From: an uncultured beta proteobacterium
GTDB lineage: Bacteria > Pseudomonadota > Gammaproteobacteria > Burkholderiales > Burkholderiaceae_C
NCBI GenBank assembly: GCA_903885585.1
Contig: CAISJH010000168.1
Span: 1 to 32,311, forward strand
Direction of reading: 5' to 3'
DNA length: 32,311 bases
The notes under the pieces were generated by a model. The model was not told where the DNA came from, did not search any database, and worked only from the letters and a program-made list of their open reading frames with translations. Made by a program: the position numbers and the translations under genes. Shown piece after piece: positions 8,018 to 18,651 of this stretch. The stretch's first letter is position 1. Every line of letters starts with the position of its first letter.

Positions 8018-10383
8018 GCCCGTGCGGCGCGCAACTGCTCCACGGCCAGCAGGATGCGCTCGGGCGTGGCCGGCGCATCCATGCTCAGCACCTGCTCAGC
8101 ACCTGCCGTGGCCGCCACGGCGTCGCGCAGCGCAAAGTAAGCCGACAGCGCCAGCATCAGCGGCGGCTCGCCCACCGCCTTGCTGCGGTAGGGCGTGGGC
8201 TTGACGTTCTGCCCGTCGAAAAGGCTGACCTTGAAGTGCTCGGGCACGTCGCCCGCCACGGGGATCTTGTACGTGCTGGGGCCGTGCGTGAGCAGCTTGC
8301 CTTTCTTGTCCCAGATGCACTCTTCCATCGTCAGCCAGCCCATGCCCTGGATGTAGGCGCCTTCGACCTGGCCGCGGTCGATGGCCGGGTTGATGCTGCG
8401 ACCCACGTCATGCACGATGTCCACGGCCTTGAGCCACCACTCGCCCGTGAGCGTGTCGATCTCCATCTCGGAGACGGCCGCGCCATAGCAGAAGTAGTAG
8501 AACGCCCGGCCCTTCAAGGTCTGGAAGTCGTAGGCGATGTCGGGCGTCATGTAGAAGCCCGTCACGCCCAGGCCCACGCGGTCCAGCCAGGCCTGCTTGA
8601 TCAGTGCCTGCCAGGTGACGGCCTTGCCGCCGCCCAGCGCCTGCCCGCCCTGGATCACGACGTCCGCCGCCGGGCAAGCCAGCATGCGGGCCGCCACGGC
8701 CGACAGGCGCTCGCGCAGTTGGTCGCACGCGTTATTGATGGCCGCACCGTTGATGTCGGCGCCGCTGGAGGCCGCCGTGGCCGAGGCGTTAGGGACCTTC
8801 TGCGTGTCGGTGGCCGTCACGCGCACCAGGTTCACCGGAATGCCGAGGCCGTCCGCCGCCACCTGCGCCATCTTGGTGTTCAGACCCTGGCCCATCTCGG
8901 TGCCGCCATGGTTCACGCTGACCGAGCCGTCCTGGTAGATGTTCACCAGCGCTGCGCCCTGGTTGAGCATGGTGGCCGTGAACGAGATGCCAAACTTCAG
9001 CGGCACCAACGCCAGGCCCCGCTTGCGGTGCGTGTGCTGGGCATTGAAAGCCTTGACGGACTCGCGGCGCGCGCGGTAGCCGGACTCCGCTTCCAGCTGC
9101 GCCATCAGCTTGTCGCCAATCCAGTCTTCGATCACCTGCCCGTACTGGGTGGTCATCGAGCCGGGGTCGCCTGAATTCGCCGGGTCTCGGTAGAGGTTGG
9201 CCAGGCGCACATCCAGCGGGTCCTTGCCGAGGCGGTTGGCGATCTGCTCGATCACAGTCTCGATGCCGAACATGCCCTGCGGGCCGCCAAAACCCCGGAA
9301 GGCCGTGGCGCTCTGCATGTTCGTCTTGCAGCGGTGGCTGACGATCTTCAGGTTGGGCAGGTGGTAGCAGTTGTCGATGTGCAGCACCGCGCGGTCGTTC
9401 ACCGGGCCGGAGAAGTCGGTGCTGTAGCCGCAGCGCGAGGCCAGCACGAAATCGACGCCCAGGATGCGGCCCGCATCATCAAAGCCGACCTCGTAGTCCA
9501 GGCGGAAGTCGTGCCGCTTGCCCGTGATCATCATGTCGTCGTCACGGTTGACGCGCAGCTTCACCGGGCGCTTGAGCTTGAAGGCGGCCAGCGCCGCCGA
9601 CTGCGAGAAGATGCTCGCGTTGCCTTCCTTGCCGCCAAAGCCGCCGCCCATGCGGCGGCAGATCACCTCCACGTCCTTGGTGCTCAGGTTCAGCGCCGCC
9701 GCAGCCTCGCGCTGGTTGCCATCGGGATGCTGGGTGGAAACGTACAGCGTCAGCTGCCCGTCCTCACGCGGCACGGCGTAGGTGATCTGCCCCTCGAGGT
9801 AGAACTGTTCCTGCTGGCCGCAATGGGTGCGCCCCTGCAGGCGGTGCGGCGCGGCGGCGATGGCCGCAGCCGGGTCCCCCCGGGTGATGCCTTTGGGAGG
9901 CATGACGAAACTGCCCTGGGCCATGGCCTCGTCGATGGTCAGGATGGCCGGCAGCTCCTTGACCTGCACCTTGGCCTTCTTGGCCGCCTCGCGGGCGTAG
10001 AGCATGTCGCGCGCCACCACCACGGCCACCGCCTGGCCCAGGAACTCCACCTTGCCGGCGGCGAGGAAGGGGTCGTCGTGGATGATGGGGCCGCAGTTGT
10101 TCTCGCCCGGAATGTCCCGGGCGGTGAACACCGCCACCACCCCGTGCTCGGCCAGCAGGGCCTGGCGGTCGATGCCTTCACCGATCAGCTCGCCATGGGC
10201 TACGGGCGACAGCACCAGCGCCGCGTACAGCGTGCCGCGCAGCTCGGGCAGGTCGTCGGTGTAAACGGCCTCTCCCGTGACGTGCAGCACGGCAGACTCG
10301 TGGGTGAGTCCCCGCCCCTGCGCGCCCGGCCGGGCGTCGCCCTGGGCAGGCAGGAGTTCCTTCAGCGTGGTGGGCGCGTTCAT
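8014..10383 (-). CDS. xdhB: Xanthine dehydrogenase, molybdopterin-binding subunit
   Basis: This is the catalytic molybdenum subunit of xanthine dehydrogenase, hydroxylating hypoxanthine to xanthine and xanthine to urate; it works with XdhA. The 789-residue protein has a small N-terminal a/b hammerhead domain (VTGEAVYTDDLPELRGTLYAALVLSP) and then the large molybdopterin domain. Visible motifs include GQQEQFYLEGQ, the glycine-rich RRMGGGFGGKEGN, the FRGFGGPQGM loop, GGTEMGQGLNTKMAQVAA, and near the C-terminus KAVGEPPLMLALS, whose Glu corresponds to the catalytic base of the family. Its length matches bacterial XdhB. It starts 17 nt after xdhA ends and overlaps xdhC by 4 nt. The FRGFGG and GEPP motifs favour a true xanthine dehydrogenase over other aldehyde-oxidase relatives, and the purine neighbours agree. 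Confidence 0.95.
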   Translation of the reverse strand: MNAPTTLKELLPAQGDARPGAQGRGLTHESAVLHVTGEAVYTDDLPELRGTLYAALVLSPVAHGELIGEGIDRQALLAEHGVVAVFTARDIPGENNCGPIIHDDPFLAAGKVEFLGQAVAVVVARDMLYAREAAKKAKVQVKELPAILTIDEAMAQGSFVMPPKGITRGDPAAAIAAAPHRLQGRTHCGQQEQFYLEGQITYAVPREDGQLTLYVSTQHPDGNQREAAAALNLSTKDVEVICRRMGGGFGGKEGNASIFSQSAALAAFKLKRPVKLRVNRDDDMMITGKRHDFRLDYEVGFDDAGRILGVDFVLASRCGYSTDFSGPVNDRAVLHIDNCYHLPNLKIVSHRCKTNMQSATAFRGFGGPQGMFGIETVIEQIANRLGKDPLDVRLANLYRDPANSGDPGSMTTQYGQVIEDWIGDKLMAQLEAESGYRARRESVKAFNAQHTHRKRGLALVPLKFGISFTATMLNQGAALVNIYQDGSVSVNHGGTEMGQGLNTKMAQVAADGLGIPVNLVRVTATDTQKVPNASATAASSGADINGAAINNACDQLRERLSAVAARMLACPAADVVIQGGQALGGGKAVTWQALIKQAWLDRVGLGVTGFYMTPDIAYDFQTLKGRAFYYFCYGAAVSEMEIDTLTGEWWLKAVDIVHDVGRSINPAIDRGQVEGAYIQGMGWLTMEECIWDKKGKLLTHGPSTYKIPVAGDVPEHFKVSLFDGQNVKPTPYRSKAVGEPPLMLALSAYFALRDAVAATAGAEQVLSMDAPATPERILLAVEQLRAARA

Positions 10384-10400
10384 GTGGGTCTCCTTGCCGC

Positions 10401-11900
10401 TCAGGCGGCGGTGTCCAGGGCGGCTTGGGGCTCTTGCTGCGCTTCCTGCAGGAACCGCAGCACCAGGTTGCGGGCCACCAGCGAGCGGTAGGCCCAGGTG
10501 GCGCGCAAGCCGTCGCGGGCCACAAAACTGTCGGCAATCGCCGCGTCCAGCGCGGCAGGACTCACGGACGCCGGAGTCTGACCTTCCAACAGGGCTTCCA
10601 GCTTGGGCGCCCGACAGGGAGACGGCGCCAGGCCGTTGTAGGCCAACCGTACGCCCTTGAGGCGCCCGTCGACGAGTTCAAAACTCAGCGCCGCGCAGGT
10701 GGCCGAGATGTCCTGCTCGAAGCGCTTGCTGATCTTGTGGGCGCGGAAAACCTGGCCCTTTCGCGGCTTGGGCAGCAGCACGGCCTCGATCAGCTCACCC
10801 GGTTGGAGCACGGTCTTCTTTTGGCCGGTGTAGAACTTGTCCAAGGCCACTTCGCGCTGGCGTTCTCCCTGGCGCAGCACCAGCGTGGCGCCCAGCGCCA
10901 TCAGGCAGGGCATGGAGTCGCCAATGGGCGAGCCGTTGGCAATGTTGCCGGCCAGCGTGGCGGTGGAGCGGATGGGCGGCGAGCCAAAGCGGCGCAGCAC
11001 TTCGGCAAAGTCGGGGTAGGCCTGGGCGACCAACGTCTCCACGGCCGACAGCGGCACCTGGGCCCCGATGCGCCAGGCCGACGACGTCTCGTCCACGCGC
11101 TTGAGCTCGGCCACATTGCCGAGGTAGACGATGTGGGACGGGCGCGAGAACTGCTTGTTGACCTGCAGGCCGATCTCGGTGCTGCCGGCCAGCAGCGTGG
11201 CTTGCGGGTGGCGGGTGAGATAGGTTGTCACCTCGGCCAAGGTGGCCGGAGAGACGAACTCGCTGCCCTTGCGGGTGCGGACCACGGGCTGCACGATGAT
11301 CTCCCCGTCCAGCGAGAACGTGGGCTCCTGCGCACGCTGGATCTCCTTGAGCAGGGGCACATCGGCACGGTCATCGATCTTCAGCGCCGCTGGCCCTGCT
11401 TCGCAGGCCTTCATGGTGGCGTCGACGATGGGCTTGTAGCCGGTGCACCGGCACAGGTTGCCGCTGAGCGCGTCGTTGACCTGCTGCCGGTTGGGGCAGG
11501 GGTTGTGCTGGACGAGGCCGGCCAAGCTCATCACGATGCCGGGCGTGCAGAAGCCGCACTGCGAGCCGTGGCACTCGACCATGGCTTGCTGCACCGGGTG
11601 CAGCGCGCCGTCGCCCTTGCGCAGGCTCTCCACCGTCTTGACGGACTTGCCGTCCAACGTCGGCAAGAGCTGGATGCAGCTGTTGACCGGGATGTAGTCC
11701 ACCGCCGTGCCAGCCTGGTTGAGTTCGCCTACCAGCACCACGCAGGCGCCGCAGTCGCCCTCGGCACAGCCTTCCTTGGTGCCGGTGCGGTGGAGCTGCT
11801 CGCGCAGATGGTCCAGCACCGTGGTGGTGCGGCGCTTGCCCTGTGCTTCGACGATTTGGCCGTCCAGCACGAAACGGACGGAATTAGTGACTTCACTCAT
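10401..11900 (-). CDS. xdhA: Xanthine dehydrogenase small subunit (2Fe-2S and FAD)
   Basis: This is the electron-transfer subunit of xanthine dehydrogenase, passing electrons from XdhB through two 2Fe-2S clusters to FAD and NAD+. In the 499-residue product the plant-ferredoxin-like cluster uses CAEGDCGAC (Cys45, Cys50, Cys53) and Cys75. The second cluster uses CGFC (Cys115, Cys118) and CRC (Cys150, Cys152). The FAD domain begins around residue 195 and shows LLAGSTEIGLQVNK and NIANGSPIGDSMP; a CO dehydrogenase flavoprotein C-terminal domain follows. The ORF track starts at 11984, but that would add an unrelated 28-residue tail; ATG 11900 (MSEVTNSVRFVLDG) has AGAGG upstream and matches the family start. 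It lies 102 nt downstream of uraH and just ahead of xdhB. Confidence 0.95.
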   Translation of the reverse strand: MSEVTNSVRFVLDGQIVEAQGKRRTTTVLDHLREQLHRTGTKEGCAEGDCGACVVLVGELNQAGTAVDYIPVNSCIQLLPTLDGKSVKTVESLRKGDGALHPVQQAMVECHGSQCGFCTPGIVMSLAGLVQHNPCPNRQQVNDALSGNLCRCTGYKPIVDATMKACEAGPAALKIDDRADVPLLKEIQRAQEPTFSLDGEIIVQPVVRTRKGSEFVSPATLAEVTTYLTRHPQATLLAGSTEIGLQVNKQFSRPSHIVYLGNVAELKRVDETSSAWRIGAQVPLSAVETLVAQAYPDFAEVLRRFGSPPIRSTATLAGNIANGSPIGDSMPCLMALGATLVLRQGERQREVALDKFYTGQKKTVLQPGELIEAVLLPKPRKGQVFRAHKISKRFEQDISATCAALSFELVDGRLKGVRLAYNGLAPSPCRAPKLEALLEGQTPASVSPAALDAAIADSFVARDGLRATWAYRSLVARNLVLRFLQEAQQEPQAALDTAA

Positions 11901-12002
11901 GGCTCTGGGACCTCTGCAATCGTCAATCGATTCTAGGGGCCGGCCGCCGGCGGCGGCGGGCACCACGACCCCGGGCCGCTCCATTCGCCGTTCTGGAGCC
12001 GT

Positions 12003-12356
12003 TCAGGAACCGCGGTACGTGCTGTAGGTCCAGGGCGTGCAGACCAAGGGCACGTGATAGTGTTGGCTGGCGTGGGCGATGCCGAAGTCCAGCGGCACCT
12101 GGTCGAGGAAAGGCGGGTCGGGCAACTCCACACCCTGGCGCCTGAAGTAGGCCGCCACGTCAAACACCAGGCGGTAGGTGCCGGCACGCAACTCGTCGTT
12201 GGACAGCAGCGGGCCGTCGGGCCCGCGGCCGTCGCCATTCAGCACCACCTGGCGCAGCAGCTGCAGGCCCGCTGGGCTGGTGGCGTAGAGGCTCACGGTC
12301 ATCCCGGCCGCAGGCCGGCCGTGGTAGGTGTCCAGAACGTGCGTGCTCAATCCCAT
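12003..12356 (-). CDS. uraH: 5-Hydroxyisourate hydrolase (transthyretin-like)
   Basis: This enzyme hydrolyses 5-hydroxyisourate, the unstable product of urate oxidation, to OHCU. The 117-residue protein is a full-length transthyretin-like domain. It begins with the family motif LSTHVLDTYHGRPAAGM (containing the active-site His), has an internal Arg-containing stretch and ends with the hallmark YRGS tetrapeptide that distinguishes HIU hydrolase from true transthyretin. The ORF track begins at a TTG eight codons upstream, but AAGGAG sits inside that extension, ten bases before ATG 12356, so 12356 is the start. It lies between puuD and xdhA on the same strand, directly after the enzyme that makes its substrate. 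Confidence 0.95.
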   Translation of the reverse strand: MGLSTHVLDTYHGRPAAGMTVSLYATSPAGLQLLRQVVLNGDGRGPDGPLLSNDELRAGTYRLVFDVAAYFRRQGVELPDPPFLDQVPLDFGIAHASQHYHVPLVCTPWTYSTYRGS

Positions 12357-12366
12357 GATGCGCGGT

Positions 12367-12372
12367 CTCCTT
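12367..12372 (-). promoter_or_regulatory. Ribosome binding site deciding the uraH start
   Basis: AAGGAG on the minus strand lies 10 nt before ATG 12356. Because it falls inside the longer TTG-initiated reading frame, it argues for the internal ATG. Confidence 0.7.
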
Positions 12373-12441
12373 GAGTTCAACTGCCAGCTGGCGGCCGGCG
12401 GCTGGTAGGTGGCAGGGCCTCGTGCAGGCCCCGTCAGGCCT

Positions 12442-13665
12442 TCAGCGCACCGGCGCCCCGGCCTCCCACCAGCGCCGCACCAGGTCGCGCTCGGCCTCGG
12501 TCAACTGGGTGGCATTGTTCAGGGGCATCAGCTTGAGCACCGACACCTGCTGGTAAACCGACAAGGCGTGCTGCTTGAGCAGCTCCGGCGTGTGCAGCGC
12601 CACGTTCTTCTGCTGCATCTGGGCGTTGTGGCACACCAGGCAGCGCCGCTCGATCACGGCACGCATGTCAGCGGCCGTCACTGGGGCCTGCGCTGCGGCC
12701 AACGCCGGCGAGGCCGCAGGCTGGGGCGCGGGCTTCATCCCGATGATGAGGCCCACGACCAACAGCACACCGGCGCCCGCGATCTCCCAGGGCACGCGGC
12801 GGCCTTCGATCAGGGCGCGGTGGCGCGCCACGAAGCTGTGGCGGATCAACGCCCCGGCCAGCATCAGCACGAACAGCACGGCCCAGTTCCAGTCTCCCTG
12901 GTACAGCCAACCGTAGTGGTTGGACAGCATGGCAATCAGCACCGGCAGCGTGAAGTAGGTGTTGTGCACGCTGCGCTGCTTGCCGCGCTTGCCATGGATG
13001 GCCAACTCCTTCGGGTCGAACTTCTGCCCACTGGTCATGGCCGCCACCACCTTGCGCTGGCCCGGGATGATCCAGAAGAACACGTTGGCGCTCATCGCCG
13101 TGGCGATCATGGCGCCCACCAGCAGGAAGGCGGCGCGGCCAGGAAAGAGCTGGCATGCCGCCCAGGACGCGAGCGCCACCACCCCCAGCATCACCACACC
13201 CACCACGGCCTCGCCATGGCGCCTGAAGCCCAGGGCACGGCACACCAGGTCATAGACCACCCAAAAGCCCACCAGGAAACCCACCGCTGTGGCGCCCGCC
13301 ACGACGGGCGGCCAGTTCATCAGCGACTTGTCCACCAGGAAGGTGCTGGCATTCCACAGGTACAGCACCGTGAACAGCGCAAAGCCACTGAGCCAGGTGG
13401 AGTAAGCCTCCCAGTAAAACCAGTGCAACTTGGTGTGGATCTTGCGGGGGGCCACCATGTACTTCTGCGGGTTGTAGAAGCCGCCGCCGTGCACGGCCCA
13501 CATCGCGCCATCCACACCCTTTTCCAGCAGATCAGGGCTGGTGGGGCGGATGAGGTTGTTGTCCAGAAACACGAAGTAGAAGGACGAGCCAATCCAGGCT
13601 ATGGCCGTGATCACATGCAGCCAACGCAGCAGCAGGTTGGCCCAGTCCAGCAGATAGGCTTCCAT
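12442..13665 (-). CDS. puuD: Membrane-bound urate oxidase (urate hydroxylase) PuuD with C-terminal cytochrome c
   Basis: PuuD oxidises urate to 5-hydroxyisourate at the cytoplasmic membrane, passing electrons to a cytochrome c domain and not to oxygen as soluble uricase does. The 407-residue protein starts with the family motif WANLLLRWLHVITAIAWIGSSFYFVFLDNNL, with its conserved His and Trp. It has about eight to nine hydrophobic segments over the first 310 residues and ends with a mono-haem cytochrome c domain: CLVCH (Cys342, Cys345, His346), with Met380 in LKLMPLNN as the probable axial ligand. It is the first gene of the leftward operon, followed by uraH. The promoter region is shared with the divergent GntR-family gene and carries two TGTATACA boxes, so control by that regulator is likely. 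Confidence 0.95.
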   Translation of the reverse strand: MEAYLLDWANLLLRWLHVITAIAWIGSSFYFVFLDNNLIRPTSPDLLEKGVDGAMWAVHGGGFYNPQKYMVAPRKIHTKLHWFYWEAYSTWLSGFALFTVLYLWNASTFLVDKSLMNWPPVVAGATAVGFLVGFWVVYDLVCRALGFRRHGEAVVGVVMLGVVALASWAACQLFPGRAAFLLVGAMIATAMSANVFFWIIPGQRKVVAAMTSGQKFDPKELAIHGKRGKQRSVHNTYFTLPVLIAMLSNHYGWLYQGDWNWAVLFVLMLAGALIRHSFVARHRALIEGRRVPWEIAGAGVLLVVGLIIGMKPAPQPAASPALAAAQAPVTAADMRAVIERRCLVCHNAQMQQKNVALHTPELLKQHALSVYQQVSVLKLMPLNNATQLTEAERDLVRRWWEAGAPVR

Positions 13666-13705
13666 GGTTCAGGTGTCCCGCAGGGTGACGGCCTGCGACG
13701 ATTTA

Positions 13706-13752
13706 TTGTATACAGCACCAGGATACGATCTTGCGCCAATTGGTGTATACAA
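13706..13752. promoter_or_regulatory. Paired TGTATACA operators in the puuD-gntR divergent gap
   Basis: The gap holds TTGTATACA at 13706-13714 and TGTATACAA at 13744-13752. Each contains the perfect palindrome TGTATACA, 37 bp apart start to start, and the flanking TT and AA make the whole pair an inverted repeat. Sites of the form TTGTATACAA are typical of FCD-type GntR regulators, which is the class encoded next door. The spacing is near 3.5 helical turns. They probably bind the adjacent regulator and control both directions; this is inference from pattern and position. Confidence 0.7.
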
Positions 13753-13778
13753 TTTGAGCCGCAAGCCACCAACTCACC

Positions 13779-14525
13779 ATGGCCCCCACTGCAGCACCCC
13801 GCTTGAAGGCTCGCCCTGCGATCCCCCGGCCCAGCCGTGCGGGCCCACCTGGCAACGCCACGCAGGAGATCGTGGACGCGGTCACTGCAGCCGTCATCGA
13901 GCGCCGGCTGATGCCCGGCACGCGGCTGGCCGAGCAATCCATGGCCGAGATCTTTGGCGTGTCACGCACCATCGTGCGCCAGGCCCTGAACCAGCTCTCG
14001 CGGGACCGTCTGGTCACGCTCGAACCGGCCCGCGGCGCGTCGGTTGCCACGCCGAGTGCCGAAGAGGCGCGGCAGGTTTTCGAGACCCGCGCCATGCTGG
14101 AAAGCGAGCTGGCCCGCCGCCTCAGCCAGACCATCACCACGGCGCAGATTGCCCAGTTGCGACATCACCTGGAAGAGGAGCGCGCGGCCATCGCACGCAC
14201 CGACGTGCCGGGCCGTACGCGCCTGCTGGCGGACTTCCACATCGTGCTCGCTCGCCTGCTGGGCAACGAGGTGCTGGCCGAACTGCTGGGCGACCTGCTC
14301 AGCCGTTCGTCCCTCATTTCCCTGATGTACCAGAGCTCGATGTCGGCCGAGCAGTCGCAAGCCGAGCACGTGGCCATCGTGGACGCCCTGGAGCGGCGCG
14401 ACGCCGAAGCCGCCTGCCGCCTGATGGGCCAGCACATCGCCAGCGTCGAGCGCAACCTGCAACCCCTGTCCGCCCCCGTGGACCTGGCCGCCGTGCTGCG
14501 CCCGGGCCTGCACCTGGCGTCCTGA
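13779..14525 (+). CDS. GntR-family transcriptional regulator, FCD (FadR/VanR-type) subfamily
   Basis: This is the probable local regulator of purine catabolism. The 248-residue protein has a proline- and arginine-rich leader of about 28 residues and a winged helix at about 30-93 (IVDAVTAAVIERRLMPGTRLAEQSMAEIFGVSRTIVRQALNQLSRDRLVTLEPARGASV). The all-helical FCD effector domain follows, with His residues in LADFHIVLARL, AEQSQAEHVAIVDAL and CRLMGQHIASVER as the usual metal- or ligand-binding positions. It is divergent from puuD, and the shared gap contains two TGTATACA boxes suited to this class. It is followed after 46 nt by puuE on the same strand, so it probably controls its own operon as well. 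The effector is unknown; urate, allantoin or another purine breakdown product would fit. Confidence 0.92.
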   Translation: MAPTAAPRLKARPAIPRPSRAGPPGNATQEIVDAVTAAVIERRLMPGTRLAEQSMAEIFGVSRTIVRQALNQLSRDRLVTLEPARGASVATPSAEEARQVFETRAMLESELARRLSQTITTAQIAQLRHHLEEERAAIARTDVPGRTRLLADFHIVLARLLGNEVLAELLGDLLSRSSLISLMYQSSMSAEQSQAEHVAIVDALERRDAEAACRLMGQHIASVERNLQPLSAPVDLAAVLRPGLHLAS

Positions 14526-14571
14526 CGGGCGGCCGCAACACTCGCACCCCTCACCGTTGACTTCCACGCCC

Positions 14572-15567
14572 ATGACCCGCCCGACCGACACCGCCACAGC
14601 CCCCGCCTATCCCCGCGACCTGTTGGGCCACGGCCGCCACCCGCCCCAGGCCCGGTGGCCCGGCGACGCCCGCGTGGCCGTGCAGTTCGTGCTGAACTAC
14701 GAAGAAGGCGGCGAGAACTCCGTGCTGCACGGCGACGCCGGCAGCGAGCAATTCCTGTCCGAGATGTTCAATCCGCCGGCCTTCCCGGCGCGCCATCTCA
14801 GCATGGAAGGCGTGTACGAATACGGCAGCCGCGTGGGCGTGTGGCGCATCCTGCGGGAGTTCGAAAAGCGCGGCCTGCCGCTGACGGTGTTCGGCATCTC
14901 CATGGCGCTGGAGCGCTGCCCGGAGGTGACGGCTGCCTTCGTCGAGTTGGGCCATGAGATCGCCTGCCACGGCTGGCGCTGGATCCACTACCAGGGCATG
15001 GACGAGGCCACCGAGCGGGAACACATGCGTATCGGCATGGACATCCTCCGCCGCATGACGGGAGACGGCGCGAACGGCGCTGAACGCCTGCTGCACGGCG
15101 CGGGCTGGTACACCGGCCGCGACAGCCCCAACACCCGACGCCTGGTGGCCGACTTCGGTGGCTTCACCTACGACAGCGACTACTACGGCGACGACCTGCC
15201 CTTCTGGCTGCAGGTCAAGAAGACCGACGGAAGCCTGGCACCGCACCTGGTGGTGCCCTACACGCTGGACTGCAACGACATGCGTTTTGCCCTGCCCCAG
15301 GGCTACAGCCACGGCGACGAGTTCTTCGAGTACCTGCGAGATGCCTTCGACGTGCACTACGCCGAGGGCGCCGAGCTCCCCAGCATGATGAGCATCGGCA
15401 TGCACTGCCGCTTGCTCGGCCGGCCCGGGCGCATGCGCGCGCTGCAACGCTTCCTGGACCACATCGAAAAGCACGACCGCGTGTGGGTCACGCGTCGGGT
15501 GGACATTGCCCACCACTGGCGTGCCACCCATCCTTTCGATGCGAAGAGCGCCTTCGTCTGGGCCTGA
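14572..15567 (+). CDS. puuE: Allantoinase PuuE (polysaccharide deacetylase-like)
   Basis: PuuE opens the hydantoin ring of allantoin to allantoate. It is unrelated to the amidohydrolase-type allantoinases and belongs to the polysaccharide deacetylase (NodB-like) fold. The 331-residue product has the PuuE landmarks: YPRDLLGHGRHPPQARWPGDARVAVQFVLNYEEGGENSVLHGD at the N-terminus, then FPARHLSMEGVYEYGSRVGVWRILREFEKRGLPLTVFGISMALE, the GHEIACHGWRWIHYQGMDEATER segment with its His pair, and YDSDYYGDDLPFW. The ORF track opens at TTG 14557, but ATG 14572 (MTRPTDT) is the more natural start. It lies between the GntR regulator and the UraD-amidohydrolase fusion, the enzymes before and after it in the route. 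Confidence 0.93.
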   Translation: MTRPTDTATAPAYPRDLLGHGRHPPQARWPGDARVAVQFVLNYEEGGENSVLHGDAGSEQFLSEMFNPPAFPARHLSMEGVYEYGSRVGVWRILREFEKRGLPLTVFGISMALERCPEVTAAFVELGHEIACHGWRWIHYQGMDEATEREHMRIGMDILRRMTGDGANGAERLLHGAGWYTGRDSPNTRRLVADFGGFTYDSDYYGDDLPFWLQVKKTDGSLAPHLVVPYTLDCNDMRFALPQGYSHGDEFFEYLRDAFDVHYAEGAELPSMMSIGMHCRLLGRPGRMRALQRFLDHIEKHDRVWVTRRVDIAHHWRATHPFDAKSAFVWA

Positions 15568-15581
15568 GGGACGCACAAGTC

Positions 15582-17377
<1,796 letters not shown>

Positions 17378-17381
<4 letters not shown>

Positions 17382-18613
17382 CCACCCCCTACGACACCCT
17401 GGACGCCTGGATCGACGCGCACTTCGACGACGAAGTGGGTTTCCTGCAGGCCCTCGTGCGCGTGCCCACCGACACGCCGCCCGGCAACAACGCGCCGCAC
17501 GCCCAACGCACAGCCGAGCTGCTGGCGGGCATGGGCTACACCGCTGAGGCTCATCCGGTGCCCGAGGCCGACGTGCGCGCCTACGGGCTGCAGAGCGTCA
17601 CCAACCTGATCGTGCGTCGCCCCTACGGCGCCGCCGGGTCCGGGCCCGTGGTGGCGCTGAACGCTCATGGTGACGTGGTGCCTCCGGGTGACGGCTGGAC
17701 GCACGACCCCTACGGCGGCGAGATCGCGGACGGCAAACTCTATGGCCGTGCCGCCGCCGTGAGCAAGAGCGACTTCGCCAGCTTCACCTTCGCGGTGCGG
17801 GCCCTGGAGTCGCTGGGCCTGCCGCTGAAGGGCGGCGTCGAACTGCACTTCACCTACGACGAGGAATTTGGCGGCGAACTCGGCCCGGGCTGGCTGCTGG
17901 CCCAGGGGCTGACCAAGCCCGACCTGCTGATCGCCGCCGGCTTCAGCTACCAGGTGGTCACCGCCCACAACGGCTGCCTGCAGATGGAGGTCACCCTGCA
18001 CGGCACCGCCTCGCACGCGGCCTATCCGCACACAGGGGTGGACGCGCTGCAAGCCGCCAACAAGCTGCTCACCGCCCTGTACGCCCACAACGACGTGCTG
18101 CGCCAGCGGCGCTCGCAGGTCACGGGCATCACCCACCCGTATCTGAACGTGGGCCGCATCGAGGGCGGCAGCAACACCAACGTCGTCCCCGGCAAGGTAG
18201 TGCTCAAGCTCGACCGCCGCATGATCCCCGAGGAAGACTCTGCGGCTGTGGAGGCCGAGGTGCGGCAGTTGATCGAATCCACCGTCGCCCAGAGCCCGAG
18301 CATCCGGCTGGAGATCCGCCGCCTGGTGCTCGCGAACTCGCTCAAACCCCTGCCCGGCAACCGGGGGCTGGTGGAGGCCATCCAGCGCCACGGCCAAGCC
18401 GTGTTCGGCGAACCCATCCCCGAGAGCGGCACGCCGCTGTACACCGACGTGCGCCTGTACGGCGAGCGCGGCGTGCCGGCCGTCATCTACGGGGCCGGCC
18501 CGCGCACGGTGCTGGAGTCCAATGCCAAGCGCGCCGACGAGCAGCTGGTGCTGGAAGACCTTCGGCGCGCCACCAAGGTGATCGCGCGCACCTTGTTGGA
18601 CCTCCTGAAGTGA
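17378..18613 (+). CDS. M20-family (ArgE/DapE-like) hydrolase with altered metal site
   Basis: This is a 411-residue protein with the M20 peptidase/deacylase layout: a catalytic domain split by a dimerisation domain (about residues 195-310, containing LHGTASHAAYPHTG). His97 and Asp99 (HGDVVP) and Glu162-Glu163 (YDEEFGG) are in place. However, the usual bridging Asp of GRGxxDxKG is Val128 (GRAAAVSKSD). The Glu expected in an IVGEP-like stretch is Gly188 (IAAGFS), and the C-terminal His expected in an AHxxDE-like stretch is Lys384 (NAKRADE). It may use a different or single metal, or belong to a divergent subgroup. The start overlaps the fusion gene's stop as ATGA, so it is coupled to allantoate breakdown; ureidoglycine, ureidoglycolate or another N-carbamoyl compound is a possible substrate. 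The exact reaction is unknown. Confidence 0.85.
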
Positions 18614-18618
18614 ACAAC

Positions 18619-18633
18619 GCACCACACTGGTGC
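18619..18633. promoter_or_regulatory. NtrC-like binding site upstream of the ABC importer operon
   Basis: GCACCA-CAC-TGGTGC is a perfect 6-bp inverted repeat with the half-site sequence and 3-nt spacing of enteric NtrC sites (GCACCANNNTGGTGC). It begins 6 nt after the M20 gene stop. It could instead be a small hairpin (6-bp stem, 3-nt loop, then TTT), but its match to NtrC sites and the sigma-54-like promoter just downstream favour a nitrogen-control role. Pattern-based inference. Confidence 0.6.
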
Positions 18634-18651
18634 TTTGAGGGGAGCGCCCCC

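Noticed and set aside
11943-11954. GCCGCCGGCGGC palindrome between uraH and xdhA as a terminator
   Set aside because: It is a short GC-only repeat of a kind common by chance here, without a T-tract, and the genes around it look like one operon.
11901-11984. Longer xdhA start in the ORF track
   Set aside because: The extra 28 residues (MERPGVVVPAAAGG...) do not fit the XdhA N-terminus and the internal ATG has a better upstream signal.
13733-13746. GCGCCAATTGGTGT in the puuD-gntR gap as a second NtrC site
   Set aside because: The half-sites are one base too close (4 nt instead of 5 between GCGCC and GGTGT) and each carries a mismatch; no sigma-54 promoter lies nearby.
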